Below are positions 1-10,988 of a DNA stretch of 64,000 nucleotides, piece after piece. The translations under genes and the position numbers were made by a program. Every line of letters begins with the position of its first letter. Positions within the stretch are counted from its first letter, which is position 1. The notes below the pieces were generated by a model, which saw nothing but the letters and a program-made list of their open reading frames with translations, was not told the origin of the DNA and made no database searches. Origin of the DNA: Isoetes taiwanensis (taxonomy: Eukaryota; Streptophyta; Lycopodiopsida; Isoetales; Isoetaceae). The stretch is from NCBI GenBank assembly GCA_021234155.1, contig JAJEKV010000785.1, forward strand, positions 1 to 64,000. Reading direction: 5' to 3'.

Positions 1-450
1 GATATTGTTATTTGGAGTGCTTCTCTACTTGAATACAAGGGATATGGTGGATGCATTGTTCCCCGATTTGGTGTACCGCATTCTTGAAGGTTTATGGTCA
101 AGAGCATTGCTATGCATGCAAGCATCCAAACGCAACCAAAAAAGCAGATTTTTTCAAGGAGTTGAAGGTTGTACTTGAGGATTTTCCTCAAAATCATGGT
201 ATGATTTTCTTGGTTGATGACACCTACACAAAGGGTTTCTAAACCCCGCACACAACAACCCTTCCCATTATGCCTTTCAAGGGGCAAGAAGAGGACAACT
301 TTTTTGCGAAGTTTGTGTGTCCAACTTTGGAATACTTGTCTTCTCATCTTTGATGGGAAACGATCTCACAGGTTGACATCACGATGCATGGTTGGAAGAG
401 GAGGCGGTTTGTAGTCTTTGGATTCTTTGCCTCAACAACTATCTTGTCTC
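1..450 (+). pseudogene. FCP1/SCP-like phosphatase domain remnant
   Basis: The window opens inside a reading frame giving VIWSASLLEY, followed in other frames by a KKADFFKELKVVLEDFPQ segment and then IFLVDDTYTKGF. In the FCP1-homology (NLI-interacting factor) family, a WS/WT-S/A motif follows the first strand. A leucine-rich segment then leads into an LLxDDSPxK motif, with an NP-H/N stretch just after. The order and spacing here match that pattern, but stop codons and frame changes (around 90, 240 and 345) break it. The active-site DxDxT motif would lie before the window. FCP1-like domains occur both in host CTD phosphatases and as cargo in plant transposons, and the transposon debris downstream favours the latter. 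Assignment rests on short motifs only. Confidence 0.4.
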
Positions 451-1639
451 GGCCTACTATATCCTCAATGCTCCATTAGAAGTACAAAAAGGCAGCTTGC
501 TGGGCACCCTTCCCGGGCGACCAAGATGACTCTCAAGACCGATGACTCATGAAGTAACCATTGTACGGTACTTTTTGTAATATATATGTATGATTACTTT
601 GTCTTATCTTCAGTGATTGAGTGATATTGAGTGATGTTCTAATCTTGAGTGTACAATTTTTTTGTAATATATATCAAGCTTACTCTCAATACTACAAGCA
701 TTGTTTCCAATACTAAAATATTCCAATAATTCAAACCAATACTACAAACATTGTCTTAGGGGCATTGTCTCCAATACAATGATCAAAATTTGAGACAAGT
801 ACACAAGTAACTACTGATTTGTTACAATGATAAAACAACTAGGCCAAGCATATTCAACCTTCATATGGCGTACTGTCAAGGATCATCCGTGAGTAGCTTT
901 GTTCAAGGGAAAAATGTTGGTGCCGAATCTGATTCATCTCAAACTTGATAGCCGATAACGTGATGATCGCATCTTGGAAAGTCGCCTTTGTCTTCAAGTA
1001 GCTCCCAACTACCATCCGGGCGGGCAAAGATAGTACAAACCAGCCAACACATGTTCATCCACATTGAAGGTTCGACTCAACTATCCCGACAATTACGTCA
1101 AGGATATGCCGCTTTTTAACACATTTGACCACATAGAAATCTGCATTCTCCCCGATTTCCCCGCCGGGCTACAACAAAGAAAGTTATCACCTTCCTCTAC
1201 ATTTCAGGATAGCCATTCTCCATCACCTTCAAAAATGCCTCATCGATTTCGTCTTCGCACCTTCACCGGGTAGACTTATCCGGCTTTAGTGTAACATATT
1301 TCCAATTCTTCAATCTGTGCTTGTTCACACAAGATGACCCGTTTCCTTTCAAACAAGTTACCACGTAAAACAACTTAAACCTCTATGAGCTACCCCTTGT
1401 GCTTGATTTGGCCAAGTATGTCCTGGGATGTCGTGTATTTGCTTGGTCCCTTCCACCTCGCACGCCCGATCCGGGTCCGTCCTATCAACATCATCCTTTC
1501 CAATTACCCGGCACCGCAAGGAAACAACAAGTATTGCATCTCACGACAAAGATAATACAAAGACTACTCATCACAAGAATAGCAGTTCACGTGACAAAGA
1601 CTTAAAGCGGATGAAAGCACTATTCAAGACATTACAAAG
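451..1639. other. Gene-poor stretch
   Basis: No convincing coding potential. Short open frames are fragmentary and resemble no family I know. Positions 660-790 contain repeated variants of CAATACTACAAGCATTGT and similar AT-rich words. It may be the non-coding part of the transposon whose coding region lies to the right on the minus strand. Confidence 0.4.
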
Positions 1640-2739
1640 AAGGTTTAAAGGCAAAGACTACTCAACGTAATCTGGCCGGATGAAAGCATAATACCTTTTG
1701 ATGTCCCCGTTGTTGGTACCTTCATTCCAGCGAAGTTGCGAATTCACATGCATCGCACCCCTAAATCTCACCCCATCATACTTGAGCTGCTCTCTAGTGA
1801 ATGCCCCTTTAAGGACTGCCCCTTGCCCATCGTGCTCTCCCTTACCATGGGCTGTCCCAAAGAAATTCCATACTATTTCCTTCCCTAGCTCATGGTGATA
1901 TCTTGGTAGGAAATAGAATGGTAGGCAGATTTGAATTGGCTAGAACAACCATCTGACCAAACTATATGCCTGGAGAAATCTACACCATTTGATACAAGCC
2001 ATGAATTGTGCTTTCTAAGACAGTGCTGCACAAAAAGAGTGTCATGAAGCTTGTCATCACTCAAGTAAAAATGGGTTTCCTTCAATAGCTTTCTGATCCC
2101 AGAACTGATGTCCATCCTATACGTGATGTGGACGAGAATTGTTATCTGGTCATTGTGCCAATGCTGGCTTTGAACCTCCCTTTGTATTTTTATGCTGTAA
2201 TTCTCTGCAAAATCAATTACAGAAACAATGGTGTCATCTTGGATATTGTCCAGGCAACTCCTGAATTGCATGGCCTGCCATCTAGCCCTGTAATTGTGTG
2301 GCACGAATATCTTCAATGTGGAACACAGATATGAAATGAAATCCTTCAATGGCGTTCTCTTGTAAGACAATCTGAGGACTGGCTTTGGTCCTTTCTTTTT
2401 TTTCCCCTTGCCATTTGAGGTCTCATCTTGTGCTGCAGCTTCAGTCTGTGTCCCACCAGCTTGCTTGGATTTCTTACTTTTGTTTCCCTTCTTCTCAACT
2501 TGTGCTGCAGCTTCAGGCTGTGTCCCACCAGCTACCTTAGATTTCTTACTTTTGTTTCCCTTCTTGGTGGCATTGGCTCTTTTCTTTCTGCTGCCACCTG
2601 GCACCTCCTTGGTAACGCAGTCTGCAACTCCACCAGCCTCTTCTGTCTCCACTGGAATCTGTAACAAGGTCTGTAGCATAAAACAAAGCATGATTTCATT
2701 AATTGGATAAAATAACGCAATTTTGAGAATTTTGAGCAC
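1640..2739 (-). pseudogene. 'DFAENYS' transposon-type protein, C-terminal half
   Basis: Read on the minus strand, a 284-codon frame (2739-1885) begins with a basic linker. The linker holds two tandem copies of a KKGNKSKKSK-AGGTQ-EAAAQ unit. Next come VIDFAENYSIKIQREVQSQHW, a SDDKLHDTLFVQHCL segment and HIVWSDGCSSQFKS. After the stop near 1885 the protein continues in a different frame as FFGTAHGKGEHDGQGAVLK, RGAMHVNSQLR and GDIKRYYAF, down to about 1665. Acidic residues in DFAENYS and WSDG plus the HGKG-D-G-K block are the hallmark of an uncharacterised repetitive protein family seen in cnidarians, fish and lower plants. I infer an RNase-H-like transposase fold. A probable splice acceptor (TTGTTACAG) near 2672 suggests the N-terminal residues shown are intronic. 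At least one frameshift makes it a relic, unless that is a sequence error. Confidence 0.55.
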
Positions 2740-2947
2740 ACCTTATTTGCTCAAGCACGAATACTTTCACCTAGTACTCGACCCCAACAAACATGAGGTA
2801 ATTAACATACACATATACATACAAATTTTGTGTTATACTTGTACGTGTACATGACACTCGTATAAGCTCAATAATGGCCCTACATCGTACACCAATTCGA
2901 TGACGAATTCATAGCTTGTATAAAGTTGTATCTTAGTTCGTCCTGGG

Positions 2948-3660
2948 ATGGCTTCCTGTTATATCCCAGCTGATGGCACTAAAGGGGGGATTGCCACCTT
3001 CTGGTACAACCAGAAGTTAATCAGTACCTATATCAGCCCTTCCAACAGATGGCTTTCTGTCACCCTCCAAATTAAGGACTGCCAAGTTGCCTTCATTAAT
3101 ATTTATGCCTCAACTGACCCCCATGAAAGAGAGCCCATGTGGCTTGAAATCAACAACTGGATGAGCCAGCACCAGCATATTGAGAACTGGGTGGTTACTG
3201 GGGACTTCAATAATACCCCTCATAGTGATATGAAGCTTGGCAACAAAATCAACATGTCCATTAATGAAAGATATTCCTGGGACAATTGGATGTCCAACCA
3301 AGACCTTATCTATGTCCCATCTTCTAACACTAAGTTCTCCTGGAGCAACAAGAGAAAGGGTGATCAGAGGACTTTCTGCATGCTAGACAGATTTTATATC
3401 CATAATTCGCTAGTTGGCTAGACAACTCAGATTGTTACTGGAGATATAGCTAGCACCATCTCAGATCACCAACCACACTTCCTTGACACTAAAGATCTGA
3501 AAATTGGCCCTAGGAGCAAGAACACTCCTTTCAAGTTTAACACCTCTCTGCTCCAAATGAAGTCTTTTTGTCAAGAGTTCACCTCTTTCCTCTCTCTCGC
3601 CAAAGATTGGCCAACACCAATCCATGAAGTGCTTCAATGATAAAATGAAGAAAGTCAAAG
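2948..3660 (+). pseudogene. LINE endonuclease domain (APE type), partial
   Basis: The frame starting at 2948 reads GGIATFWYN, INIYAS and WVVTGDFNN, then FSWSNKR and MLDRFYI. These are the successive core motifs of the apurinic/apyrimidinic-like endonuclease of L1 elements, which nicks target DNA. After a stop at 3420 the next part, ISDHQPHF, continues in the same frame and supplies the catalytic SDH motif, then runs to about 3640 where another break occurs. The N-terminal catalytic Asn and Glu residues lie outside the preserved copy, so the domain is incomplete at its 5' end as well as interrupted. Confidence 0.75.
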
Positions 3661-3673
3661 ACTGGGTGAAACA

Positions 3674-5506
3674 ATGGGGAAAAGACCTTGCCTAAAAAGG
3701 AAAGCTATAATGTCCAGCCTGTTGGAACAAATCAAGAATATTAGATCTGATCTTGAAGGCAATCCTAGGGATGACTCTCTTCATTTGAGAGAGGAACAAT
3801 TAGAAATTCAGATCAAAGCTCTTGAAGAACACCAGGTTAAAGGGATGGCCCTTAGGAGTAAAATTAAGATGTACAATCAATTGGATCATGAGAGCTCTAA
3901 AATGTTCTTTAGAATTGCTAGGAACAGGTTGGTTAATAACTCCATTACCCAGCTGGAATCTGAACAAGGTTCCACTCTTACAGATGAGAAGGAAATTGCC
4001 TCAGCCTTCCTTGATTTTTACACTAATCTTTTTAAAGATGAATTGATAGAAGACTGTAAAATCCAGGAAGTCTTTGATATCATTGGTCCTCCTAATGATA
4101 AGATGGATGATGACTGGACGGAAGTCCCTGAACTTCCTGAAATCTTTGAAACTCTTAAGAAAATGAAGCATGGAAAGAGTCCTGGTATAGATGGTTTTCA
4201 ACCTGAATTCTTTATGGAATTTTGGCCTATTATGAAGGAGGACATCATCCAATTTGTTCAGGGGGTTTGGAGAGCCAGCACTATTTATCCAACCTTCAAT
4301 GTTGGAGTTATCTCCCTCATCCCTAAGACTGAATCCCCTTCTAAAACCAATGAATGGCGCCCCATCTCCTTGACTACAACTTTATACAAGCTTGTAGCTA
4401 AGATTATAGCTGGTAGAATTTTGGTTCACCTCCATGAAAAAGTGAATGCCCTGTCAATCGCATTTTCTCCCAGCCAGATCTATTTTGGATAACTATATAG
4501 CTGCAAATGAGGCTTTGTAATTGGAATAGATTGACCAAACAAAAACCGTATCCTCCTCAAGCTGGACTTCAGAAGGGCCTATGACTGTATTTCTTGGAAA
4601 TTCTTAGAGAAAGCCATGGTCCATATTGGCATTCATCCTGCCCTCACTAAGCTCATTATGGGATTAAACCAAAATGCCACTTCATGTGTTATTGTCAATG
4701 GGACTCCTACTGGTTTTTTCCACATTCAAAGAGGGGTGAGACAAGGCTGCCCCCTGGCTCCCTACCTCTTTATAATTGCTGCTGAAATTCTTACTAAAAT
4801 GGTCCTCTCTTACCAACACAAGGGTGTGCTCCATGGCCTTCAAATGCCTGATTCCAATAAACAGCTTTCCATTCTTCAATATGCTGATGATACCTTTACC
4901 ATGCTCAGAGCTGATAATGACAATATAAAGAATTTTATGGACTGCATCTCTAAATTTAGTGCTGCCTCTGGGATCCACCTGAATTTTGCCAAATGTTCCA
5001 TCCTAGCTGATGGCTCGTATCCAGACCTTAATACACATGGCATCAAATTTGTTCCTAATGGCCAATACCTGACTCTTTTAGGCCTCCCCCTTGCAGTTCA
5101 CATGTCCCATAAGATTGCTTGGCAGCCTCTGATTAATAGGATCAGGAAAAAGCTTATCCTCCTTAAGGGTTCTTTGTCTCTGGCTGGGAGGATTTTGATT
5201 GCCAACTCTGTCCTTGCTAGTAGCCATGTCTATTTCTCTTCGGCTTTGATTGCTGACAAGGCTTCCTATAACAAAATTGAGCAATGTATTAAAGAGTATA
5301 TTTGGCAAGGTACACATCTTTCTGCTTGGGATCAGCTGACTCATAGTAAAAAGTCAGGGGGCTTGGGATGTAAATCCTTATTTCTCAGCCCAAGTGCTTG
5401 GGGCCAAAAATGTGTGGAAAGCCATCTCTGGTTTCCAATCTCCGCTATGGATTTTATTAGGTTCCGGATTAATAAAAGTAAACCTTTAGGAAGTCCCCTC
5501 CCTTAA
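3674..5506 (+). pseudogene. LINE reverse transcriptase
   Basis: Two frames, 3674-4492 and 4540-5506, together carry a full L1 reverse transcriptase. The first holds HGKSPGIDGFQPEFF and WRPISLTTTLYKLVAKI. The second holds motif A as KLDFRRAYDCISW, motif B as RGVRQGCPLAPYLF and the catalytic box as LQYADDTFTML. A stop and frame change near 4490-4540 separates them, so no intact polymerase is encoded. The thumb/connection region continues to LPSLAGRILIAN-like sequence near 5190. All three catalytic aspartates (motif A D, and DD of YADD) are present. Confidence 0.85.
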
Positions 5507-5592
5507 GCATCAGCCCCGTGATTCTCTTTCTATGAGTTCAAATGTGCGCCTAATACTTCTCCTCTAGAAGTATCTTTAAAGCTTGGGAGAAT

Positions 5593-6369
5593 GTGGTCGC
5601 TAACTTTACTCATGACAAATTGTCCAATCAGGTGAGAGATACCTCCATATTCTGGTCTCCCTGTGATGGCCCCTCCCTCCTACTCTGCTATGGCTATCTC
5701 TGTCACCCTACATGTTTACAAAAATGGCACTCTGCTAATATTTTGCATGTCAAAGACCTCATTGATGATGAGGAAAATTGGATTCCTTGGGAAATAATTA
5801 AGAAGAAAGTTGGAGGGGGTGCTACTCACAGATCGATTTATAAGAAAGTGGTGCTCACCTACTCCCCTTTCTTAGGCAAAGATGGCAAGGGGGAGAGTCA
5901 CTCCCCCCTGAATTGGTTTTTCAAGGTTAAAAGGAGCTACAAAGTTTCTAAGATTTACCATGCATGCCTTCCTCAGAAAAGCAGAAAGCATGCCTCTCTC
6001 CAGGGCTTATCTTCCAAGAATTTCAAGAAAATTCTCCAGTCTAGCTGGAAATCCTATGCTTGCCCTAAGATAAAAGTGTTCTCCTGGCTCATCCTGCACA
6101 ATGCTATCCTGAGTAACACTAACATGATCAAGAGAAACTTTAAGACTGTCCATAGTGCCCTCTGCCAGCTCTGTAACAATCATGATGAATCTGTGCTACA
6201 CATTTTCACTTGCCAAAGGATCCAGGACTTTTGGAGATGGTTGACTCGGTCGGGCCTGAAAACCCCTGATTTCGATTCCATAACCGTGATTTCTCAATTC
6301 TTTCACTCGAAATTCCAGTGTCAATTGCACAGTCCTACAACTAGCCCTCTGGATTGTTTGGAAACATAG
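5593..6369 (+). pseudogene. LINE C-terminal zf-RVT region
   Basis: The frame shows CPKIKVFSWLILHNAIL, then CQLCNNHDESVLHIFTCQ followed by WRWL. This is the zf-RVT cysteine/histidine module that follows reverse transcriptase in many plant L1 elements. Its job is probably nucleic-acid binding. The frame breaks at about 6369 and continues in two further overlapping frames (6377-6631 and 6561-7073) that have no domain I recognise. The element then enters a 3' untranslated stretch and the A-run. Confidence 0.7.
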
Positions 6370-7233
6370 GAATAATGTGGCTCTGGCAAACAGGAAGTGT
6401 GACCTTCATTGGATGAAGCTCAATTTCCAATTTGAACTTATTAGATGTGCTATGGCTCATAAGGCCCTTAAATTGGAGAAGTTTGATACGGATTGGTTGA
6501 ATTGGGGCTCCTTCAAGTCTTCTTTCTTTACTATTCATCTTGACTCTCTGATTGATTTGAATGCCTTTGTGGATTGCAGCCTTTTTGAACAGTGTGGTTC
6601 AGGTATTCAGGGGATCAATCCTACCGGATGATGTTCCTACCCACCATTCAGGGACGCCTCGTCAAGCTGTCAGAGCTACGTTTCGGCTTAAATTCTTGCT
6701 GAAGGAAGCATACAATGCACATATTCTCCACAAGTTCATTGGAGCCAACAACCGGCTTCTTACTGAAAGGCAATTCTCTTGCTTGCGGTCTATGTATTAC
6801 TACCATAAAGGCAGATGTGAGGCTGCAGCTGGTGTGTTATTGGATATTATCCAGGTACCCATTGAAGAGTTACTGCTGCTGACCCCCTCCTGGGCTGAGA
6901 TTAATTGGATGGCCCCCCCTTGTTTTTCAATGCCCCTTAATGCTACACACTCTTTCCCTGATCTTCCCACTATCCCGGATTCTCTACTGAACTTATCCCC
7001 TACCCCAGTTTCTGCTGCTACCCTACCAGTTTCCCAAAACTCTGTCTCCCCCATCCCTGGCATATGGCTGTGAAGATGATCCTGTTTTGACAGACTTTTC
7101 TCGTTGCCAATGGACAATTGGTCATTTTGTTTATATTTAATTTTCTCTGATATGGGCTTTGAGCCTTATTTTGTATGTACTTAAGTTATGATTAATATAA
7201 TCCTTCCTTTCCTTCAAAAAAAAAAAAAAAACA

Positions 7234-7790
7234 TACGCATATTAGTACGCATACATATATCCATACGAAAGATGTATTATACTTGTATTTATACAACGGT
7301 CTTATACACGAGCAATAATGGCGCCGAAGTCTACCCCAATAATTCACCTCAATAATTCTACCTCACTATAAAAGCATCTCACTTCGGGGCTAAAGTTCAT
7401 TCCTCTCACATGGATTATTTGCCTTCCTCAATTCACCACATCGAGGCGATCAAGTGCTCAATGAGCCACTCTGATCTTGTTGGTTGCCTAGACAGGCATC
7501 TTCTTCTTGATCCCTACCTGCGAAGAAAAGCTTTGGGCGCTGAGATTCGTTGCCCTGCGTCAATTCGTGTAATGATCCATCTGATTTGGCTTCCTGAGCG
7601 AATGAGCTATGAGATATCAGGGATCACTACTACAGATCCTGAAGGTGAATGAATCACCTGTTTAGCATTGTATAGTGTAAGAGCTCTTGTGTTGAGATGG
7701 AAAACGCAGAGCGTAACAAATAATAACTAGTCTATTGTAACTTTCATGTTATGAATGATATAGTAATTATGTAAAAGAGCATTGCATACC
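7234..7790. other. Stretch between LINE tail and DUF7869 gene
   Basis: No recognised gene. An 80-codon plus-strand frame (7410-7652, starting MDYLPSSIHHIEAI) has no family I know. Bases 7234-7360 resemble the sequence left of the LINE (2815-2900). Both share words such as TTATACTTGTA and CAATAATGGC, which suggests the LINE sits between two related or duplicated segments. Confidence 0.4.
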
Positions 7791-9436
7791 TCAAGAGTTC
7801 TCATCATCGTCCTTAGCTTCTTTAGCCACTAATTCTTGCAACTGAGCCCGAACACTACTGGGGATCACCACTGACAATGGCCTGGTCTCTACGGCCCAAC
7901 CATAGTCTATTGTTTTCAAAGGTTGGTAGCGTGGCGGGTCATTAGGATTGGGTCTCCAATTCTTGCTCCAACAATCCCTATACTGCATTGCATATGAGGT
8001 TCCCTTTCTGGCAACAGGTTCAAACCAAGAGACAAACACCTCTTCATAATGTGGGAGATTAGGGTCCCTCATCGGGTCCCTGTTTCGCAAAAGCCATCCA
8101 TGTCGGGCGTTATCATGTGGTCGATTAGCAAGAGCATTCCCTTCTTGACATCTTGGTAGGGGTCGAATATTTCAACTGGGTTCTTGGGTCTACCCGAGAA
8201 AGGCACTACGTAATGAGATGCTTCAATGTGCTCATCCACAAACACTCTTTCGGGTTCTTCCAATGCACTTTGCCTGGTGCTGGGCCAGAAATCCTGAATG
8301 ACAGCTCTACCGGGCTGCACGTCACCTAGCACTCGCAGCAAGGTGGACCAGTAGTCAATAACTTCATTCATATATGTGTTGGACCATGACTTATCGCCAG
8401 ACTCTAGAAATAGCTGCCCAAAGATTGCATCATGTACTTGGCAATAGAAGCTCTTAATGCACCTATATCTTTCAAGCTCCCATATGGTGCAGGACCTTAG
8501 GTGACCCTCTCTAATAATCATAGGTAAACCTTGGGCATCCTCCTTCCACATTCTCGATTCCCTTTTCGGGAGCCACTCCCTATGCCCCGCCTCATCTTGT
8601 AGAACATTAGTGGCCATCCATCCTTCATGCAAAACTTGAAGAGTAGAGGTTCCAAGTGACCACATAAACGGTCCTTCTTATCGGGGATAAATCCTTTCAC
8701 GAATTCCTTCCAATCCGGGAACCTCTGTCACAAGGTAAGGTGAAGGAGCCTTTGAACTACATCGCCCAAGAGTTGCATAAGCTCGAATAGTCAATGCATC
8801 TGATCTTCTCATTAGAGTAGAGTAGTTTCCAAATAGGGCATCTATGTCATCGTGGGTGTGTCCAACCATCATGAATCCTGTAATGCACTTGATCAAATAC
8901 ACCTAACCAAACCAAGTATGACAAGTAAGAGAAAAGATATCTATTCTTATTCGACTTGAGCAATTATCTAGTTGCAAGTAAAGCCTCCTAGGCAACTTGT
9001 TTGCTACCATGGGGCCTTTGATAGGAGGCATAAAATCATTTCTACTGCCATTCATCATTTTTGTCCTAAGGTTATCTGTGTTTAAAATTGCTGCACCCCA
9101 CTGCCAGACCATCAAGATCTCTCAAATGGCCCCAATTATCCTCGATTTATTCTCCGGTGTCTTCAAGGTATGATTCAAGGATCCCACATGAAAATTAGAA
9201 TCATCGGGCCGAGGTCCAGTGGAGAAGTGGCCCAAGGCACCTATACCATGGCCGTGCATGAGAGCACCTGTAACACTGACCTTCAGTCGTTCACCCCTCC
9301 ATACAGACTTTGCTAGCTTCTCTAGACGAGGGACCATGGTCTTATTCTGATCCATCTTATCATGTATAATGGTTAAAGCGTGCTCAGGAGATCTATGCGA
9401 CAAAGCTCTCCAGACCAGAGAAAGGTGCCCTCGCAT
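7791..9436 (-). pseudogene. DUF7869-type transposase-like gene, broken
   Basis: On the minus strand successive frames give HDKMDQNKTMVPRLEKL and HGHGIGALGHFSTG (9436-9122). They continue with LYLQLDNCSS (9115-8903), then GFMMVGHTHDDIDALFG (8902-8678), and a long C-terminal region (8665-7791) ending in acidic residues. The order D-K-M-D, L-Q-L-D-N, G-H-T-H-D-D-I-D is the signature of DUF7869. This is an RNase-H-like domain widespread in moss and fern repeats, and I infer that the three acidic sites are its metal-binding residues. Frame changes between blocks could be introns (the junction at about 8903-8895 has an ACCTAACC/TTGGTTAG context) or decay. It lies directly downstream of the DUF8039-like block on the same strand, probably as one original gene. 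Confidence 0.6.
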
Positions 9437-9605
9437 GAAATCTGGGCCGTCATATGTGATTTTCTCTCTATTGCAAGTACCCTTCTTTCGTTTGGATCTC
9501 TGGTCTTAGCAAGCTTTTCCTTTATGACAATACAGGTGTTACACTTGGAAAATGCTATCCTCTTAGCTATTGCTACCTCTCGAATGATTCTCTTTCCAAG
9601 CGCAT

Positions 9606-10988
9606 TTAAATGACGAAGGAGAAATATGCTTGCCCGTCATCTCTCAGAACGGAAATATCTACTTCTTGGTGTATATCCTTCTTAGTCAAGACTGAAGGTA
9701 GCCTCTTAACATTTTGTCTGTTACCCTCGCTCGTAATTTTCGAGCGGTGTGGCATCGTCTCTGCGTTTTCATCTATGAACATGGATAGCACAGCATTGCC
9801 AGCCAAAGTATGAGACCTTGGCTTTAGACCCAAGATTTCGTGCTCATCAATTCCCGTGGGGCCGTCATTGAAGAGCTTCTTCCACTTGTAAAAGTGGAAA
9901 TGGGAATGCCATAGGCTTTATGCCATGCTTTCACGCACACCGATTTTGTTATTCAACATCGGGCCATGGACTACACCATTTTTGAGCAAAGATCTAGCAT
10001 GTTATATGCAAAAGTTGTGCGCCCGAGGACTTCATGTTCGATAAAGGTTCTCATGCAAGCTATCTCCACGGGATGTAAAATTTGCAAAGATCGTTTCATG
10101 CAAAGATGTTGATGACCTGAAGTCTAGAATAGCCTCAAGACTAGTTTTTCTTTCACATTTAGTCCGGTTTGGTGGTTCGGGTCTCCCATTGACCATGTGT
10201 AAGGTCTCTTTTGGTGATGCCAACTTCGGTCTAATGGAGTAAGGTTCATTCTCCACATCCTTCTCCTTCACCGCAACCACAAGAGTAGAAACGGAATGTT
10301 ATCAACGAGCACGAGGGCTATGGGCCATCTCACAAGGTCATGCAGGTTGGGGCATTTACGCGCGACACTGGCGGCAACAAGATAGAGATCTTTTTCGTGC
10401 ATTGGAAAAATGTTCATGATATAGTAGCGACTATCGAGCCTTCCCCTAACTTCACGCCGACACGGCATGGTTTGGATCGGCAAAACGATAACACCATAGG
10501 CATAAGCCATGTAGCAAGCATTCATGCATGAGTGTGCACGCCTTCTCAACTAACTCATCTCTAGAAAGCCCTTGCACATGAGTCGCCTCATTAGTGGCTA
10601 ACCCCTCATTCCCTGTCTCGCCCCCGCCTATCCTTTTTATCTGACCTGGTGGGGTGCAAGCTTCCTCATGTCTATCTAGTGGAGCAACAATGTCCTTATT
10701 GTACCACAACACAAAAGTCCCCACAGCTTCACCCATTTTTTCTATTTCCAATTCGGGAATTGGTAGCGGTAACTGTCCATCCAGAACATTCACAACTGAA
10801 ACGACAACCATACCCTCCGGGACAGTCGAATTGTGATGGCGCTCGAAATTGTGGACTCTTCCTTCTGCCACCTTTTTCCCCAGCATATACAGCGGAATTA
10901 CATCAGCCATCCTCCAAACAAGAGGTCGTGAATAGCGCGGCCGCGATCCTAGTGAGCAGAAAACACTGTGATCATAAACCACTACCAA
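9606..10988 (-). pseudogene. DUF8039-like N-terminal part of the same element
   Basis: The frame 10988-10452 contains VHNFERHHNSTVPEGMVVV followed by LPLPIPELEIEKMGEAVGTF and VLWYNKDI. This arrangement (a VHN/VHG start, a proline-rich turn, then GEAVG-F-W) is what I know as the plant DUF8039 domain, commonly found in transposon proteins. Smaller frames at 10280-10032 and 9833-9606 continue leftwards without a recognised domain. The 9833-9606 frame includes GLKPRSHTLAG and a DDGQAYFSFV end, and could be the start of the DUF7869 protein. Breaks between frames prevent a single model. Confidence 0.45.

Larger units (their letters stand above)
2940..7233 (+). mobile_element. L1-clade LINE, 5'-truncated, with poly-A tail
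   Basis: Domains run in L1 order on the plus strand: APE-type endonuclease (from 2948), reverse transcriptase (3674-5506), a zf-RVT cysteine region (to about 6369) and a 3' tail ending in an A-run at about 7217-7232. Plant L1 elements are usually near 6 kb with a gag-like ORF1. Here ORF1 and the first part of the endonuclease are missing, which is the usual result of incomplete target-primed reverse transcription. Stops and frame changes (near 3420, 3640, 4490, 5510, 6369) show the copy is dead. I could not identify a clean target-site duplication. Confidence 0.85.
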
